Shown piece by piece: positions 32,797 through 40,090 of a stretch of DNA of 64,000 nucleotides (positions within the stretch are counted from its first letter, which is position 1; every line of letters starts with the position of its first letter). The position numbers were made by a program, and so were the translations under genes. Where the stretch lies: the NCBI GenBank assembly GCA_016714975.1, contig JADKBR010000016.1, positions 1-64,000 of the forward strand, in the 5' to 3' direction. Under the pieces are notes generated by a model that had not been told where the DNA came from, did not search any database, and saw only the letters and a program-made list of their open reading frames with translations. This stretch comes from Candidatus Dechloromonas phosphorivorans (lineage in GTDB: Bacteria; Pseudomonadota; Gammaproteobacteria; Burkholderiales; Rhodocyclaceae).

Positions 32797-33309
32797 TCAG
32801 CGGGGTGTCTCACCCGGCTCCTGCTTGATCAGACTGATCTCGCCATCCCCCTCGAGGTACATTCGCTTGACCAGCGCAATGTCATCGACACCCTCCTGGC
32901 GGATTTTTGCGCCCAGCTCTTCGTCGGTAATGAACTCGCGGCGCATGTTCCGCCGAATCATCTTGCCGTCGCGGACCAGGCATACCCGGTGGGCCGACGT
33001 GAAGCGCCGGACAGCAGGAAGGCGGAAGCTCAGGTAGTCCAGCAGGTAGCTCCAGAACACCAGGGTCGCGATGAGCACCATGCCGTCGGTCGTCGACGTG
33101 GCGCCGCCGATCATCGCGTTCTGTGCCGCGTCACCGAGGATCACGACAAACAGGAAATCGCTGACCCCGAGCGCACCGATGTCGCGCCTCAGCACGAACC
33201 GGAAGACCACGAACAGGAACCAATACATCAGCGTTCCCCGCAGCATCAGTTGTAGGGGCGAGACCGTGAAGGCAAATACGCCATTCAGGTCAAAATCGAA
33301 AATATTCAT
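32797..33309 (-). CDS. DUF421 (YetF-like) membrane protein
   Basis: 170 residues. Two or three N-terminal helices (LRGTLMYWFLFVVFRFVL, VSDFLFVVILGDAAQNAM, and MVLIATLVFWSYLLDYLSF) are followed by a cytoplasmic DUF421 domain with FTSAHRVCLVRDGKMIRRNMRREFIT and DDIALVKRMYLEGDGEISLIK. The open frame continues upstream through a dispersed repeat, so the ATG at 33309 (NIFDFDLNGVF) is taken as the start. Function unknown; the family is linked to stress resistance in spore formers. Confidence 0.85.
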   Translation of the reverse strand: MNIFDFDLNGVFAFTVSPLQLMLRGTLMYWFLFVVFRFVLRRDIGALGVSDFLFVVILGDAAQNAMIGGATSTTDGMVLIATLVFWSYLLDYLSFRLPAVRRFTSAHRVCLVRDGKMIRRNMRREFITDEELGAKIRQEGVDDIALVKRMYLEGDGEISLIKQEPGETPR

Positions 33310-33343
33310 TGGCAGGACACCCAGAGATCCGTGGCTTTCGCAG

Positions 33344-33480
33344 AATTGGGGACAGACCACGATTTCCCCGCCTGCCATCCCAACAGCAACCTTGGTTACG
33401 TTGCATATGCTATCAGTTTCAGCCCCTCCCACCACCGCAACGCAAGACATCAGTCTTGCGAGCCCAAAGGGGTCAGAGAT
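33344..33480. repeat. GGGGACAGACCACG-type dispersed repeat, copy R1
   Basis: Begins ATTGGGGACAGACCACGATT, contains GCATATGCTATCAGTTTCAG and CAAGACATCAGTCTTG, and ends near GGGGTCAGAGAT. Closely similar to R2 at 35270 and more distantly to R3 at 39341. Such sequences resemble the REP/transposase-associated intergenic repeats of Rhodocyclales. Confidence 0.75.
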
Positions 33481-33516
33481 ATTTTCTGTTTTCTTTTGGT
33501 TGAACAAGAATCCGAG

Positions 33517-33545
33517 TTGCTACGGTCGACCCGGAAAGTTGGCCA
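33517..33545 (+). repeat. Dispersed GGTCGAC repeat, copy C (diverged)
   Basis: TTGCTACGGTCGACCCGGAAAG; one mismatch in the TGCGGTCGACC core and a shorter A-rich part. It lies downstream of R1. Confidence 0.5.
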
Positions 33546-33778
33546 AGACATGGAGATCGCTCTAGCCCCTTTTGCGGCTGTTGCCGACAGCGATGAGTGA
33601 GCCTGCGGCGGAAGCTGCTTCCCGCGCGCCAGCCGGGAGTTGCTCTTCGGCGATCTCATGATGTCGGTCACCCCGGCCGGTTTTGCGCTACCATGGGGCG
33701 CGAGGTGGGGGTTCCCTTCTCGCTTGCGATACACCAGCACGTCGTTTGCTGTGTGATAACTTGAAAAGGAGACTTAAG

Positions 33779-34222
33779 ATGCTGCGTCAATTAGCTGTGG
33801 TTTCAGTAATGGCCTTTCTCGGATCTGTCGGTACCGCCACCGCGGCGGAGTATGGGACGCCTGCCGAGGCGAAAGCCATGCTCGAAAAGGCGGTCGTTGC
33901 CGTCAAGGCCGACAAGGCCAAAGCGCTTGAGATGTTCACCAAGGGTGAAGGTGGCTTCAAGGATCGCGACCTGTATCCGTACTGTGGTGGGCCAGATGGA
34001 AACTTCACCGCTCATCCGACATTGGTCGGGAAGAGCCTGAAGGATCTCAAGGACAAGGCGGGCAAGCCGCTGGGCGTCGAAGTCTACGCTGTAGCCAAGG
34101 ACGGATCGATCGCCGAGGTCTCCTACATGTGGCCGCGTCCGGGCCAGACTGATCCGGTGGCCAAGGTCGTGTTCGTCACCAAGGTCGCCGACCAGGTATG
34201 TGCCGTCGGTTATTACAAGTAG
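33779..34222 (+). CDS. Exported single Cache-domain protein
   Basis: 147 residues. A signal peptide ends near TATAA, so the mature protein should be periplasmic. The remainder is one Cache_2-like sensory domain: EYGTPAEAKAMLEKAVVAVK, FKDRDLYPYCGGPDGNFTAHP, LVGKSLKDLKDKAGKPLG, and EVSYMWPRPGQTDPVAKVVF. Such free Cache proteins may bind small organic ligands and present them to receptors. AAGGAG lies 10 bp before the ATG. A terminator follows, so it is probably monocistronic. Confidence 0.85.
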   Translation: MLRQLAVVSVMAFLGSVGTATAAEYGTPAEAKAMLEKAVVAVKADKAKALEMFTKGEGGFKDRDLYPYCGGPDGNFTAHPTLVGKSLKDLKDKAGKPLGVEVYAVAKDGSIAEVSYMWPRPGQTDPVAKVVFVTKVADQVCAVGYYK

Positions 34223-34280
34223 CTATCCTGCCGCCGGGCCGGCTGACGGTTACCGCAGCGGTCCGGTAAAGGAACAAGAA

Positions 34281-34301
34281 AAACCCCGAGCTGCGGGGTT
34301 T
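34281..34301 (+). terminator. Rho-independent terminator, probably bidirectional
   Basis: AAACCCCG, loop AGCTG, then CGGGGTTT with flanking A and T runs. It lies between the convergent Cache gene and alpha/beta hydrolase gene and could serve both. Confidence 0.8.
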
Positions 34302-34377
34302 TTGGGCTGCCGATCAGTACAGCTCAGAACACCAAAGAACACCAAGGGGCCCTTTTCGCTCCTTTCGTTCCTTCCGC

Positions 34378-35208
34378 TCAGGTGATGCCGAAATCTACAT
34401 GAGCGTCGAGAAGCCGGGCGAGCTCAGCTGGATTGGTTGCCGGCAGGAAGTGGCTGCCTCCAGCGACCGTCTCGAGACGGCCGTGCGGAATGGCCTCGGC
34501 CAGGATCTCAGCGATGCGCATCATCGCCGGGTGGCCATCGCCGCCGCGGACAACGAGCGTGGTTGCGGTGATCTGGTGGTAGGCAGACGGCGGCGGCTCG
34601 AAGGGCGTGCCAGACGACCAGTCGCGAATGTTCGCGGGCGTCGTCTTGATGACGTAGTCGCGGACTTTGGCGGGAAACGCCGCAAAAGTCCCTTCGCCAC
34701 CGTAGAAGTCGATCACGTGGCGCGCGGCATCTGGCCGGCCGGCTTCGAACTCGGCGAAGTAGTGACGCGTCATCGCACCGAACATCGCGTATAGGTCGGC
34801 TTCCCCCCACGTCTTCAATAGCCCTAGAGGATTGGCTTCCACCAGGATAAGGCTTGCCGGCTTGATCGTGCCTTCGATTGCGTGCGCCAGCGCCGCAAGG
34901 GCACCGAAGGAATGGCCGACCACGTGTGCCGGCTCACCAATCCGCTCAAGGATGCGATCGATGAGTTCCGTCTGCTGGCGCATGGTCGCGTTGCCGAGAG
35001 GACGGCGTTCTGCAGTCGCGCCGTAGCCGAGCAGGCTCGTTGTCACAATGCGGTAGCGGCGGGCGAGTCGATCGGTGACGGCTATCCATCCCGAGCCCGT
35101 CCCGAAACTTCCCGGCAGGAGCAACAGTGCCGGTCCTTCGCCTCGCTCGTCATATTCAACATTGGCAGGAAACTCGCGAATCGCGATCACCTCGTTAAGC
35201 TTCTGCAA
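34378..35208 (-). CDS. Alpha/beta hydrolase
   Basis: 276 residues. The oxyanion segment LLLPGSFGTGSGW and the nucleophile elbow VGHSFGALA are clear. An acidic residue near VVRGGDGHPAMMR and the His in AGGSHFLPATNP complete a probable Ser-Asp-His triad. No signal peptide. The substrate cannot be predicted. Its 5' side borders the repeat-rich segment that leads into the island. Confidence 0.85.
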   Translation of the reverse strand: MQKLNEVIAIREFPANVEYDERGEGPALLLLPGSFGTGSGWIAVTDRLARRYRIVTTSLLGYGATAERRPLGNATMRQQTELIDRILERIGEPAHVVGHSFGALAALAHAIEGTIKPASLILVEANPLGLLKTWGEADLYAMFGAMTRHYFAEFEAGRPDAARHVIDFYGGEGTFAAFPAKVRDYVIKTTPANIRDWSSGTPFEPPPSAYHQITATTLVVRGGDGHPAMMRIAEILAEAIPHGRLETVAGGSHFLPATNPAELARLLDAHVDFGIT

Positions 35209-35230
35209 AAAAGTTCCAGACTCGAATTAC

Positions 35231-35259
35231 GGCGCTGCGCGGCTTTATCGCGCAGCGCC
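35231..35259. repeat. Perfect 10-bp-arm palindrome, REP-like
   Basis: GGCGCTGCGC, loop GGCTTTATC, GCGCAGCGCC. It lies 10 bp before repeat R2. Its GCGC-GGCTT core resembles the hairpin at 38213-38249, so both may be members of one REP-like family. Confidence 0.6.
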
Positions 35260-35269
35260 CGAGAACAGC

Positions 35270-35590
35270 ATTGGGGACAGACCACGATTTCCCGGCCTGC
35301 CATCCCAATAGCAACGCTGGTTGCCTTGCATATGCTATCAGTTTCAGCCCCTCCCACCACCACAACGCAAGACATCAGTCTTGCCGACCGAACCGCTCGA
35401 GAAGTGCCGTGAGGGTCAGAGACATCTCGATCAGGAGCAGCAACAACCGCCCGGCGAATCACAAGGCCGCGCGCCCCAGCCTATCCCGGAACCTCGCCCG
35501 CATCCTTCTCCACCCAGATGTAGCGGGCGACGGCGTGTTCGAGCGCGAGTTCGACTTCGTCGGCGGAACGGAAACCGTGGTCTGTCCCTA
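35270..35590. repeat. Repeat R2 with inverted ends, left flank of the island
   Basis: Starts with TTGGGGACAGACCACGATTT at 35271 and ends with an inverted copy of that motif (AAACCGTGGTCTGTCCCTA, to 35590), so it is a roughly 320-bp unit bounded by inverted repeats of about 20 bp. The interior holds the GCATATGCTATCAG core shared with R1 and R3 and, from about 35404 to 35565, a copy of sequence also found at 39733-39895 including the 3' end of feoA. Confidence 0.75.
35481..35565 (-). pseudogene. Truncated copy of the feoA 3' end
   Basis: The last 28 or so codons of feoA (reading DEVELALEHAVARYIWVEKD with a few changes) are repeated here nearly identically to 39811-39895, then stop abruptly at CGGCG. 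There is no upstream coding part, so this is a non-functional fragment created by duplication. Confidence 0.85.
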
Positions 35591-35620
35591 TTTATTCTAT
35601 TTACTTGCTTGAGCGCCTTG

Positions 35621-36376
35621 TTATGCATTTCTTTTGTTTGCCTCTTGCTCTGCAATATGTTCCGCGAGCTTTCTTTCGTTTTCTTTCACTTCCTGAACAT
35701 TAACAAGAAAGCCAACATCTACACCTACTTCCTCGTGCAGCCTAATCCATTTCTGAGGATTCTGAGGGTCATGATCGTCAAAGATTATCTGGCGCGTCTT
35801 GTGCTCATTAAAGCCACATAAGTCTCGGAAAAAATAACTGACGAAACCAATCGATGCTTTTAAAGAGTTCTCGGCATGGGAGTGCTGGCATTTCCATAAA
35901 GTTTTTGGAAGCTTCAAAAACTGGGACTCACCGAGGTTTACTTTCACGGACCTTTCGTCAATTTTCTCCCACTTGCCGACAAAATGCTTTGGATGTACGT
36001 AGGAATTTCTCTGACTGATTAGGTCAGAAGCTTTTTGCACAAGACTAGACCCTTTATCAATGTGCCTCCCAACATTCAAACTCTTCAAATAGAATTCGAA
36101 TTTGCTGAGAGTGCGCATTTTCTCTACATCGGTATAAAAGTCTTTAGATAACTCCAGACTACTGATGCAACTATTAGCCGTAGCTTCTAGCAGGAAAGCG
36201 GAGTTAATAATTGAAGCGCGAGCGAATGCCGAGCGTCTATTTGATTTCTCATACTTTATTTTTTCGTTATCTGATGCCTCAAAAATAATTGCATTCGACT
36301 CCTCAAAAAAGAAAACAGCATCGTCTAGAATGGTGCTCAGCTTTTTGTCAACAAACTCCCCTTTACCAAAAAACAT
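35621..36376 (-). CDS. HEPN-like protein of the AT-rich island
   Basis: 251 residues, no signal peptide or membrane segment, mostly helical. The middle contains ISQRNSYVHPKHF, fitting the R-x4-H signature of HEPN ribonuclease domains; an Asn follows the Arg as in many of them. Upstream helices (RRSAFARASIINSAFLLEATANSC) resemble the helical bundle of HEPN proteins. HEPN proteins are common in toxin-antitoxin, abortive infection and other defence modules. No named family is recognised. GAGG lies 10 bases before the ATG. An IS lies 27 bp upstream of its start, which may have cut it off from its original promoter and partner gene. Confidence 0.6.
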   Translation of the reverse strand: MFFGKGEFVDKKLSTILDDAVFFFEESNAIIFEASDNEKIKYEKSNRRSAFARASIINSAFLLEATANSCISSLELSKDFYTDVEKMRTLSKFEFYLKSLNVGRHIDKGSSLVQKASDLISQRNSYVHPKHFVGKWEKIDERSVKVNLGESQFLKLPKTLWKCQHSHAENSLKASIGFVSYFFRDLCGFNEHKTRQIIFDDHDPQNPQKWIRLHEEVGVDVGFLVNVQEVKENERKLAEHIAEQEANKRNA

Positions 36377-36493
36377 TGTCTAGTACCTCGATGCATAACG
36401 AAGCTGTAGAAAAATTCTGTTCATTGTCGCATCCTGCTGTGAACGATATGGAATATCAAGGCTCCAACCTGAAGTTGAACTCAGGAAAGCGTC

Positions 36494-38047
36494 ATGGCCC
36501 GCTACAAAGTAATCGATACCAGTCCGAGATTTCTTGCGGTGGATCTGGAGAAGCAACTGCTCCCGGGCAGTTTTGAATACGCGGTGCATCACCTGCTGGA
36601 GCGCGAATTCGACCTCTCCATCTTCGATACACGCTACCGCAACGACCGGAGCGGCGCCACTGCTTATCCGCCGGGCATGCTGCTCAAGGTCATCCTCTGC
36701 GCCTACGCCCAAGGCGTCGTCAGCAGCCGGGGCATTGAACGGCTGTGCCGCGAACACGTCACGTTTATCGCCCTTTCCGGCGATTGCGCCCCGCACTTCA
36801 CCACGCTGGCTGCCTTCGTCTCCAGCCTTGATGAGGAAGTCGCCAAGCTCTTTGCCCAGGTGCTTTACCTGTGCAACCGGCAAGGGCTGATCGGCCGGGA
36901 AATGTTCGCCATCCCCCAAGGGGACTTCCTTCGGGGCGTCGACGGCGTCAAGCTGCCGAGCAATGCCTCCAAAGCCAAGAGCGGCACGCGTGCCGATTTC
37001 GCGCACCAGGCCGACAAACTCGAAGCTGCGGCACAGAAGATGCTCGAACGCCACCGGCAGAACGACACGCTGCCCGTCGAACCCGACCTCGCCGAGAAAC
37101 AGCGGCAAAAGGCTGAACGCCTGCAACAGGAAGCCGCCGAGCTGCGCGACTGGCTCACGGCCAATCCCCAAGACCGCAAAGGCAGCAAAGGCACCATTCG
37201 CAAGAGCAACCGCACCGATCCCGACAGCGCCAAGATGGCCACCGGCAAAGGTGTCATCCAAGGCTATACCGGTGTGGCGGCGGTGGACGCCAAACACCAG
37301 ATCATCATCGAAGCCCAGGCGCATGGCACCGGCTCGGAACAGGAACTGCTCTTGCAAGTCGTCCGCGCCACCCGCCCGCATGCCACCCCGGAAACGCTCT
37401 ATACGGCCGATGCCGGCTACCACTCCGAAACCAACTTGCAGGCTCTGGCGGAAGAGCATATCCCGGCGCTAATCGCCGACAACGGCATGCGCCAGCGCGA
37501 CGAGCGCTTCAAGGATCAGGGCAAACACAAAGCGAAACCCGATCCGCTCTACGACAAAGCCCATCCGAAGAAATCAGCCCAACGCTACCGCCCGCAGGAC
37601 TTCAGCCTCGACCCCGAAACCGGCATCTGTACCTGCCCGGCCGGCAAGCCGCTGTACCGTAACGGATCAAACTGCATCCACAACGGCTACGTCTCGACCA
37701 AATACACCGGCGCCCAACGCGACTGCCTGCCCTGCGAGCGGCGGGCCAAATGCCTGCGCACACCGGAGAAGACCAAGGTGCGGCAAGTCAGCTTCTTCCG
37801 GGGCAAAGCCGGCGCGACCGAAGAAAGCCACAGCGACCGGATGAAGAAAGCCATCGACAGCGAAGAAGGCAAGGCCCGCTACGGGCGACGCTTTGCCACC
37901 GTCGAACCGGTCTTCGGCAACGTCCGGCACAACAAGCGGCTGGATCGGTTCACGCTGCGCGGGCGGCGGAAAGTCAATAACCAGTGGCAGCTCTATTGCC
38001 TGGTGCACAACATCGAAAAACTGGCGCATCACGGGTACGGGCAGTAG
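36494..38047 (+). CDS. IS1182-family transposase
   Basis: 517 residues. The N-terminal DUF772-like part (FEYAVHHLLEREFDLSIFDTRYRNDRSGATAYPPGMLLKVI shown in pieces: YPPGMLLKVILCAY, SSRGIERLCRE) leads to a DDE domain (GVDGVKLPSNASK, AVDAKHQIIIEAQAHGTGSEQ, YTADAGYHSE) and a C-terminal zinc-like Cys cluster (CTCPAGKPLY, CLPCERRAKC) followed by EPVFGNVRHNKRLDRFTLRG. All are typical of IS1182. The gene appears intact and could still be active. Confidence 0.92.
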   Translation: MARYKVIDTSPRFLAVDLEKQLLPGSFEYAVHHLLEREFDLSIFDTRYRNDRSGATAYPPGMLLKVILCAYAQGVVSSRGIERLCREHVTFIALSGDCAPHFTTLAAFVSSLDEEVAKLFAQVLYLCNRQGLIGREMFAIPQGDFLRGVDGVKLPSNASKAKSGTRADFAHQADKLEAAAQKMLERHRQNDTLPVEPDLAEKQRQKAERLQQEAAELRDWLTANPQDRKGSKGTIRKSNRTDPDSAKMATGKGVIQGYTGVAAVDAKHQIIIEAQAHGTGSEQELLLQVVRATRPHATPETLYTADAGYHSETNLQALAEEHIPALIADNGMRQRDERFKDQGKHKAKPDPLYDKAHPKKSAQRYRPQDFSLDPETGICTCPAGKPLYRNGSNCIHNGYVSTKYTGAQRDCLPCERRAKCLRTPEKTKVRQVSFFRGKAGATEESHSDRMKKAIDSEEGKARYGRRFATVEPVFGNVRHNKRLDRFTLRGRRKVNNQWQLYCLVHNIEKLAHHGYGQ

Positions 38048-38095
38048 GCGAAAGCCCCCTCGCCCGGAGGGCGCTCGGCAGCCCAACAGGAGAAT

Positions 38096-38137
38096 GCTGC
38101 GGTCGACCAGTTCAAAGGCTTAAAAAGCAAAATGGCG
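38096..38137 (+). repeat. Dispersed GGTCGAC repeat, copy D
   Basis: TGCTGCGGTCGACCAGTTC then TTAAAAAGCAAAATGGCGCA. It lies inside the IS1182 element, between the transposase stop and the right inverted repeat, so the element either acquired or carries it. Confidence 0.65.
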
Positions 38138-38211
38138 CAGATCAGACCGGCACCATTTTTTGCCGGAAATCGGGCGGGAAGTGGGTTTTTCTACAGCGAC
38201 AACGTCTGAAT

Positions 38212-39246
38212 TCACCGGCCTTGCGCGGCTTCTTGCGCAAGGTCCGGTGGAATGATGGGTTGGGCATCACTTCCAAGATGAGCCAGTGGATTGGAGATTA
38301 AGACTGAAAGACCGGTACCCTCATTGACCCACTCATTACAACTAATGGTTAATTCACTCTCTCCCTTTGCGTCGATATAGACCTGCGCACCAAAAACAAA
38401 TGTGTGAAAGTCCTTTACCTCCAGACCGTCTTCACACCTAACGTAATGCCTAAATCCATCTGTCGGCTGAAGCGCACTAAATGAGAGCATTTTCCAGTGG
38501 TCAAAGCCAGGCTCCACCATGTTAATTTCGATGTCTAAGTGGGAGCAGTCTTTCTGATACGTGCTCAAATCGATAGTAGCAAGCCGCGCTTTTCCTGCAT
38601 CAATCTCCACTGCCTCATAATTAAATTCGGTAATTACACTACGATTACCATGTGGAGTATTGATAATGAGTAGATCACAGGTTGAATCCATTTCTTTCTC
38701 AAAAAAACCAACCTTAATATCGCCGTAACCTTGCTTTGTCGGGAATAAACGATAGGTTATTTTTGATTCGCAAATAACCCTATTTTTTGATTTATCAATA
38801 TAAGCCCTGACATTGACTGCGTAGTTACTCCGGACGCACTTGCCTGTTACATCCATAGCCTGATTAATATATGTATTTAGGTAGTCTTCAATATTTGAAT
38901 AGATACGCTTTTCTTCTGTGGACGGTTTAATTAACGAACTCAACGCTTCACGTTTACTCTCAGCATCTATATTGCCCAGGAAATTTCTGCTCACCACAAT
39001 ATCTTGAAGCAACTCGCGGATTTTATTTACGAACTCAGATGTCCCAGCTGCGAAAGTGAATATAGCGGCAACAACAATAGCGATACCAATGTTCTGGATT
39101 AATCCTGTGAGCGACGTAAACCATAGATCTGTGATCTTAAATTGCCCTTCTAATACAATAGAGAGCAAGACCAAAACAATGCCTAACCACAGATAATTAG
39201 AAAAAAAGAACCTCATCCAAGCATCAACTCTTCCATTGGTGGTCAT
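38212..39246 (-). CDS. Two-TM membrane protein of the AT-rich island, unknown family
   Basis: 344 residues from the ATG at 39246 (GGAG eight bases upstream). Two N-terminal membrane helices (YLWLGIVLVLLSIVLEG near 18-35, and LIQNIGIAIVVAAIFTFAAG near 50-70) are followed by a helical linker and a predicted cytoplasmic domain of about 270 residues, rich in beta strands (ITYRLFPTKQGYGDIKVGFF, DLLIINTPHGN). I do not recognise the domain. The N-terminal two-helix plus soluble-domain layout resembles membrane-bound effectors of some defence systems, but this is a shape comparison only. The last residues derive from a GC-rich hairpin, so the native end may be shorter. Same strand and originally just upstream of the HEPN-like gene. 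Confidence 0.65.
   Translation of the reverse strand: MTTNGRVDAWMRFFFSNYLWLGIVLVLLSIVLEGQFKITDLWFTSLTGLIQNIGIAIVVAAIFTFAAGTSEFVNKIRELLQDIVVSRNFLGNIDAESKREALSSLIKPSTEEKRIYSNIEDYLNTYINQAMDVTGKCVRSNYAVNVRAYIDKSKNRVICESKITYRLFPTKQGYGDIKVGFFEKEMDSTCDLLIINTPHGNRSVITEFNYEAVEIDAGKARLATIDLSTYQKDCSHLDIEINMVEPGFDHWKMLSFSALQPTDGFRHYVRCEDGLEVKDFHTFVFGAQVYIDAKGESELTISCNEWVNEGTGLSVLISNPLAHLGSDAQPIIPPDLAQEAAQGR
38213..38249. repeat. Long GC-rich hairpin at the 3' end of the membrane-protein gene
   Basis: CACCGG-CCTTGCGC, loop GGCTTCTT, GCGCAAGG-T-CCGGTG: 14-bp arms with one bulged base. It covers the last codons of the gene and the stop, and its composition contrasts with the AT-rich gene. Could be a REP-like element or a terminator lacking a T run. 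Confidence 0.55.
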
Positions 39247-39556
39247 TTCATTTCTCCGAGGTGATTGGATGCCCAACTATTAAGTAGGCCTCCCCACAAC
39301 CCTGCAAATGCCGTCATTACCTTGAAGGTCAGAACAACAGGGAACACGATGCTCTAGCCTGCCGCCCCACGGGCAACGCTGGTTGCCTTGCATATGCTAT
39401 CAGCTTTAGCCGCCCCACCGCCACAAGCTAAAATCATCAGCCCTGTCGACCGAACCGCTGATTGACAACCCCCGCCCCTCCCCGCCGGGCCGATGCGCCA
39501 GAAATGCTGTGCGTGAGCGCTGACCGCAGGCGCCTGTTGGGGATGCAGCGCGGACT

Positions 39557-39590
39557 GTTGCGGTCGACCGGCTAAAACTGCGAAAAACGC
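39557..39590 (+). repeat. Dispersed GGTCGAC repeat, copy E
   Basis: GTTGCGGTCGACCGGC then TAAAACTGCGAAAAACGC; the clearest copy of the family. It directly precedes the hrpA fragment. Confidence 0.65.
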
Positions 39591-39593
39591 GGG

Positions 39594-39734
39594 GCCGATC
39601 TGGCGGCGCTGCTCAACGACTCGCGCGCGGCGGTGGCGGCGCGCCGGGCCAAGCTGCCGCGGCCGGAGTTCCCGCCCGACCTGCCGGTCAACGAGTAGCG
39701 CGCCGGCATGGCCGAACTGATCGAGAATCATCAA
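39594..39734 (+). pseudogene. Fragment of an hrpA-type DEAH helicase gene
   Basis: Translates as ADLAALLNDSRAAVAARRA then LPRPEFPPDLPVNE, an in-frame TAG at 39696-39698, then AGMAELIENHQ. This matches the segment just before Walker A in HrpA helicases (FPDDLPVS..R.E...I..HQ). Both ends are missing and there is an internal stop, so it is a dead fragment moved here with the surrounding repeats. Confidence 0.65.
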
Positions 39735-39810
39735 AAGTGCCTTGAGGGTCAGAGACACTTCGATCAGCAGCACCAACCGCCCAGCGAATGACAAGGCCGC
39801 GCGGCTCGGC

Positions 39811-40086
39811 CTATCCCGGAACCTCGCCAACGTCCTTCTCCACCCAGATGTAGCGGGCGACGGCGTGTTCGAGCGCGAGTTCGACTTCGTCGGCGAGGAT
39901 GACCGTCATCGGCCGCTGTTGCAGGACCTTGAGCGGGCGCGATTCGGCGAGGCCGTAGGCGGTGAGTTGTTCGCGCTGGAGCGGGTCGATTTCGTCGCCG
40001 AATCCGGCGAGGCGGACTTCCTGGCCGGGCGGGATGAAGGCGAGCGGCAGGCGGGCCGCCTTGCGGATTTCGGGTTTCGGGGTCAT
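39811..40086 (-). CDS. feoA: FeoA-like protein
   Basis: 91 residues with an SH3-like FeoA domain: LAFIPPGQEVRLAGFGDEI, QLTAYGLAESRPLKVLQQ and LALEHAVARYIWVEK. FeoA is a small cytoplasmic partner of FeoB in ferrous iron uptake. It follows feoB by four bases on the minus strand, so in this operon feoA comes after feoB, the reverse of the E. coli order. A duplicate of its last 28 codons lies at 35481-35565. Confidence 0.82.
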   Translation of the reverse strand: MTPKPEIRKAARLPLAFIPPGQEVRLAGFGDEIDPLQREQLTAYGLAESRPLKVLQQRPMTVILADEVELALEHAVARYIWVEKDVGEVPG

Positions 40087-40090
40087 GGCT

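Larger units (their letters stand above)
36403..38197 (+). mobile_element. IS1182-family insertion sequence
   Basis: Terminal inverted repeats GCTGTAGAAAAA at 36403-36414 and its complement TTTTTCTACAGC at 38186-38197 enclose about 1.8 kb with one intact transposase gene. No clear target duplication is seen. Inserted between the HEPN-like gene and the membrane-protein gene; removing it leaves a gap of about 42 bp between them. The region after the transposase contains a dispersed GGTCGAC repeat and a hairpin CCGGCA...TGCCGG. Confidence 0.8.
35566..39340. mobile_element. AT-rich island between two repeat copies carrying feoA 3' sequence
   Basis: The stretch between the left (35270-35565) and right (39341-39895) copies of the same repeat holds two AT-rich genes, both on the minus strand, and an inserted IS1182-family element of normal GC content. 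The base composition and codon use of the two genes (many AAA, TTT, ATA, AGA codons) differ sharply from the GC-rich surroundings, which points to horizontal gain. No integrase or tRNA site is visible; the repeats may have mediated the insertion. Confidence 0.65.
39341..39895. repeat. Repeat R3, right flank of the island, interrupted
   Basis: 39341-39465 matches the R1/R2 core (GGTTGCCTTGCATATGCTAT; GTCGACCGAACCGCT). 39733-39895 matches 35404-35565 (AAGTGCC, GAGGGTCAGAGACA, feoA 3' end). Between them about 270 bp have been inserted, holding dispersed repeat copy E and a decayed hrpA fragment. In the left copy the two parts are joined directly, so that arrangement is probably ancestral. Confidence 0.7.

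Noticed and set aside
33310..33507. N-terminal extension of the DUF421 protein by 66 codons
   Set aside because: It is read through repeat R1; a similar translated phrase appears at R2 with no gene, so the extension is not coding. ATG 33309 is used.
35270..35590. CRISPR array or tRNA attachment site at the island edge
   Set aside because: Repeat copies are long and few, with no spacers, and no tRNA-like sequence was found.
35271..35821. Several frames across R2 and into the AT-rich gene
   Set aside because: They translate repeat and antisense DNA; no coding signal.
39601..39697. Possible small ORF LAALLNDSRAAVAA...
   Set aside because: It is the hrpA fragment with an internal stop, not an independent gene.
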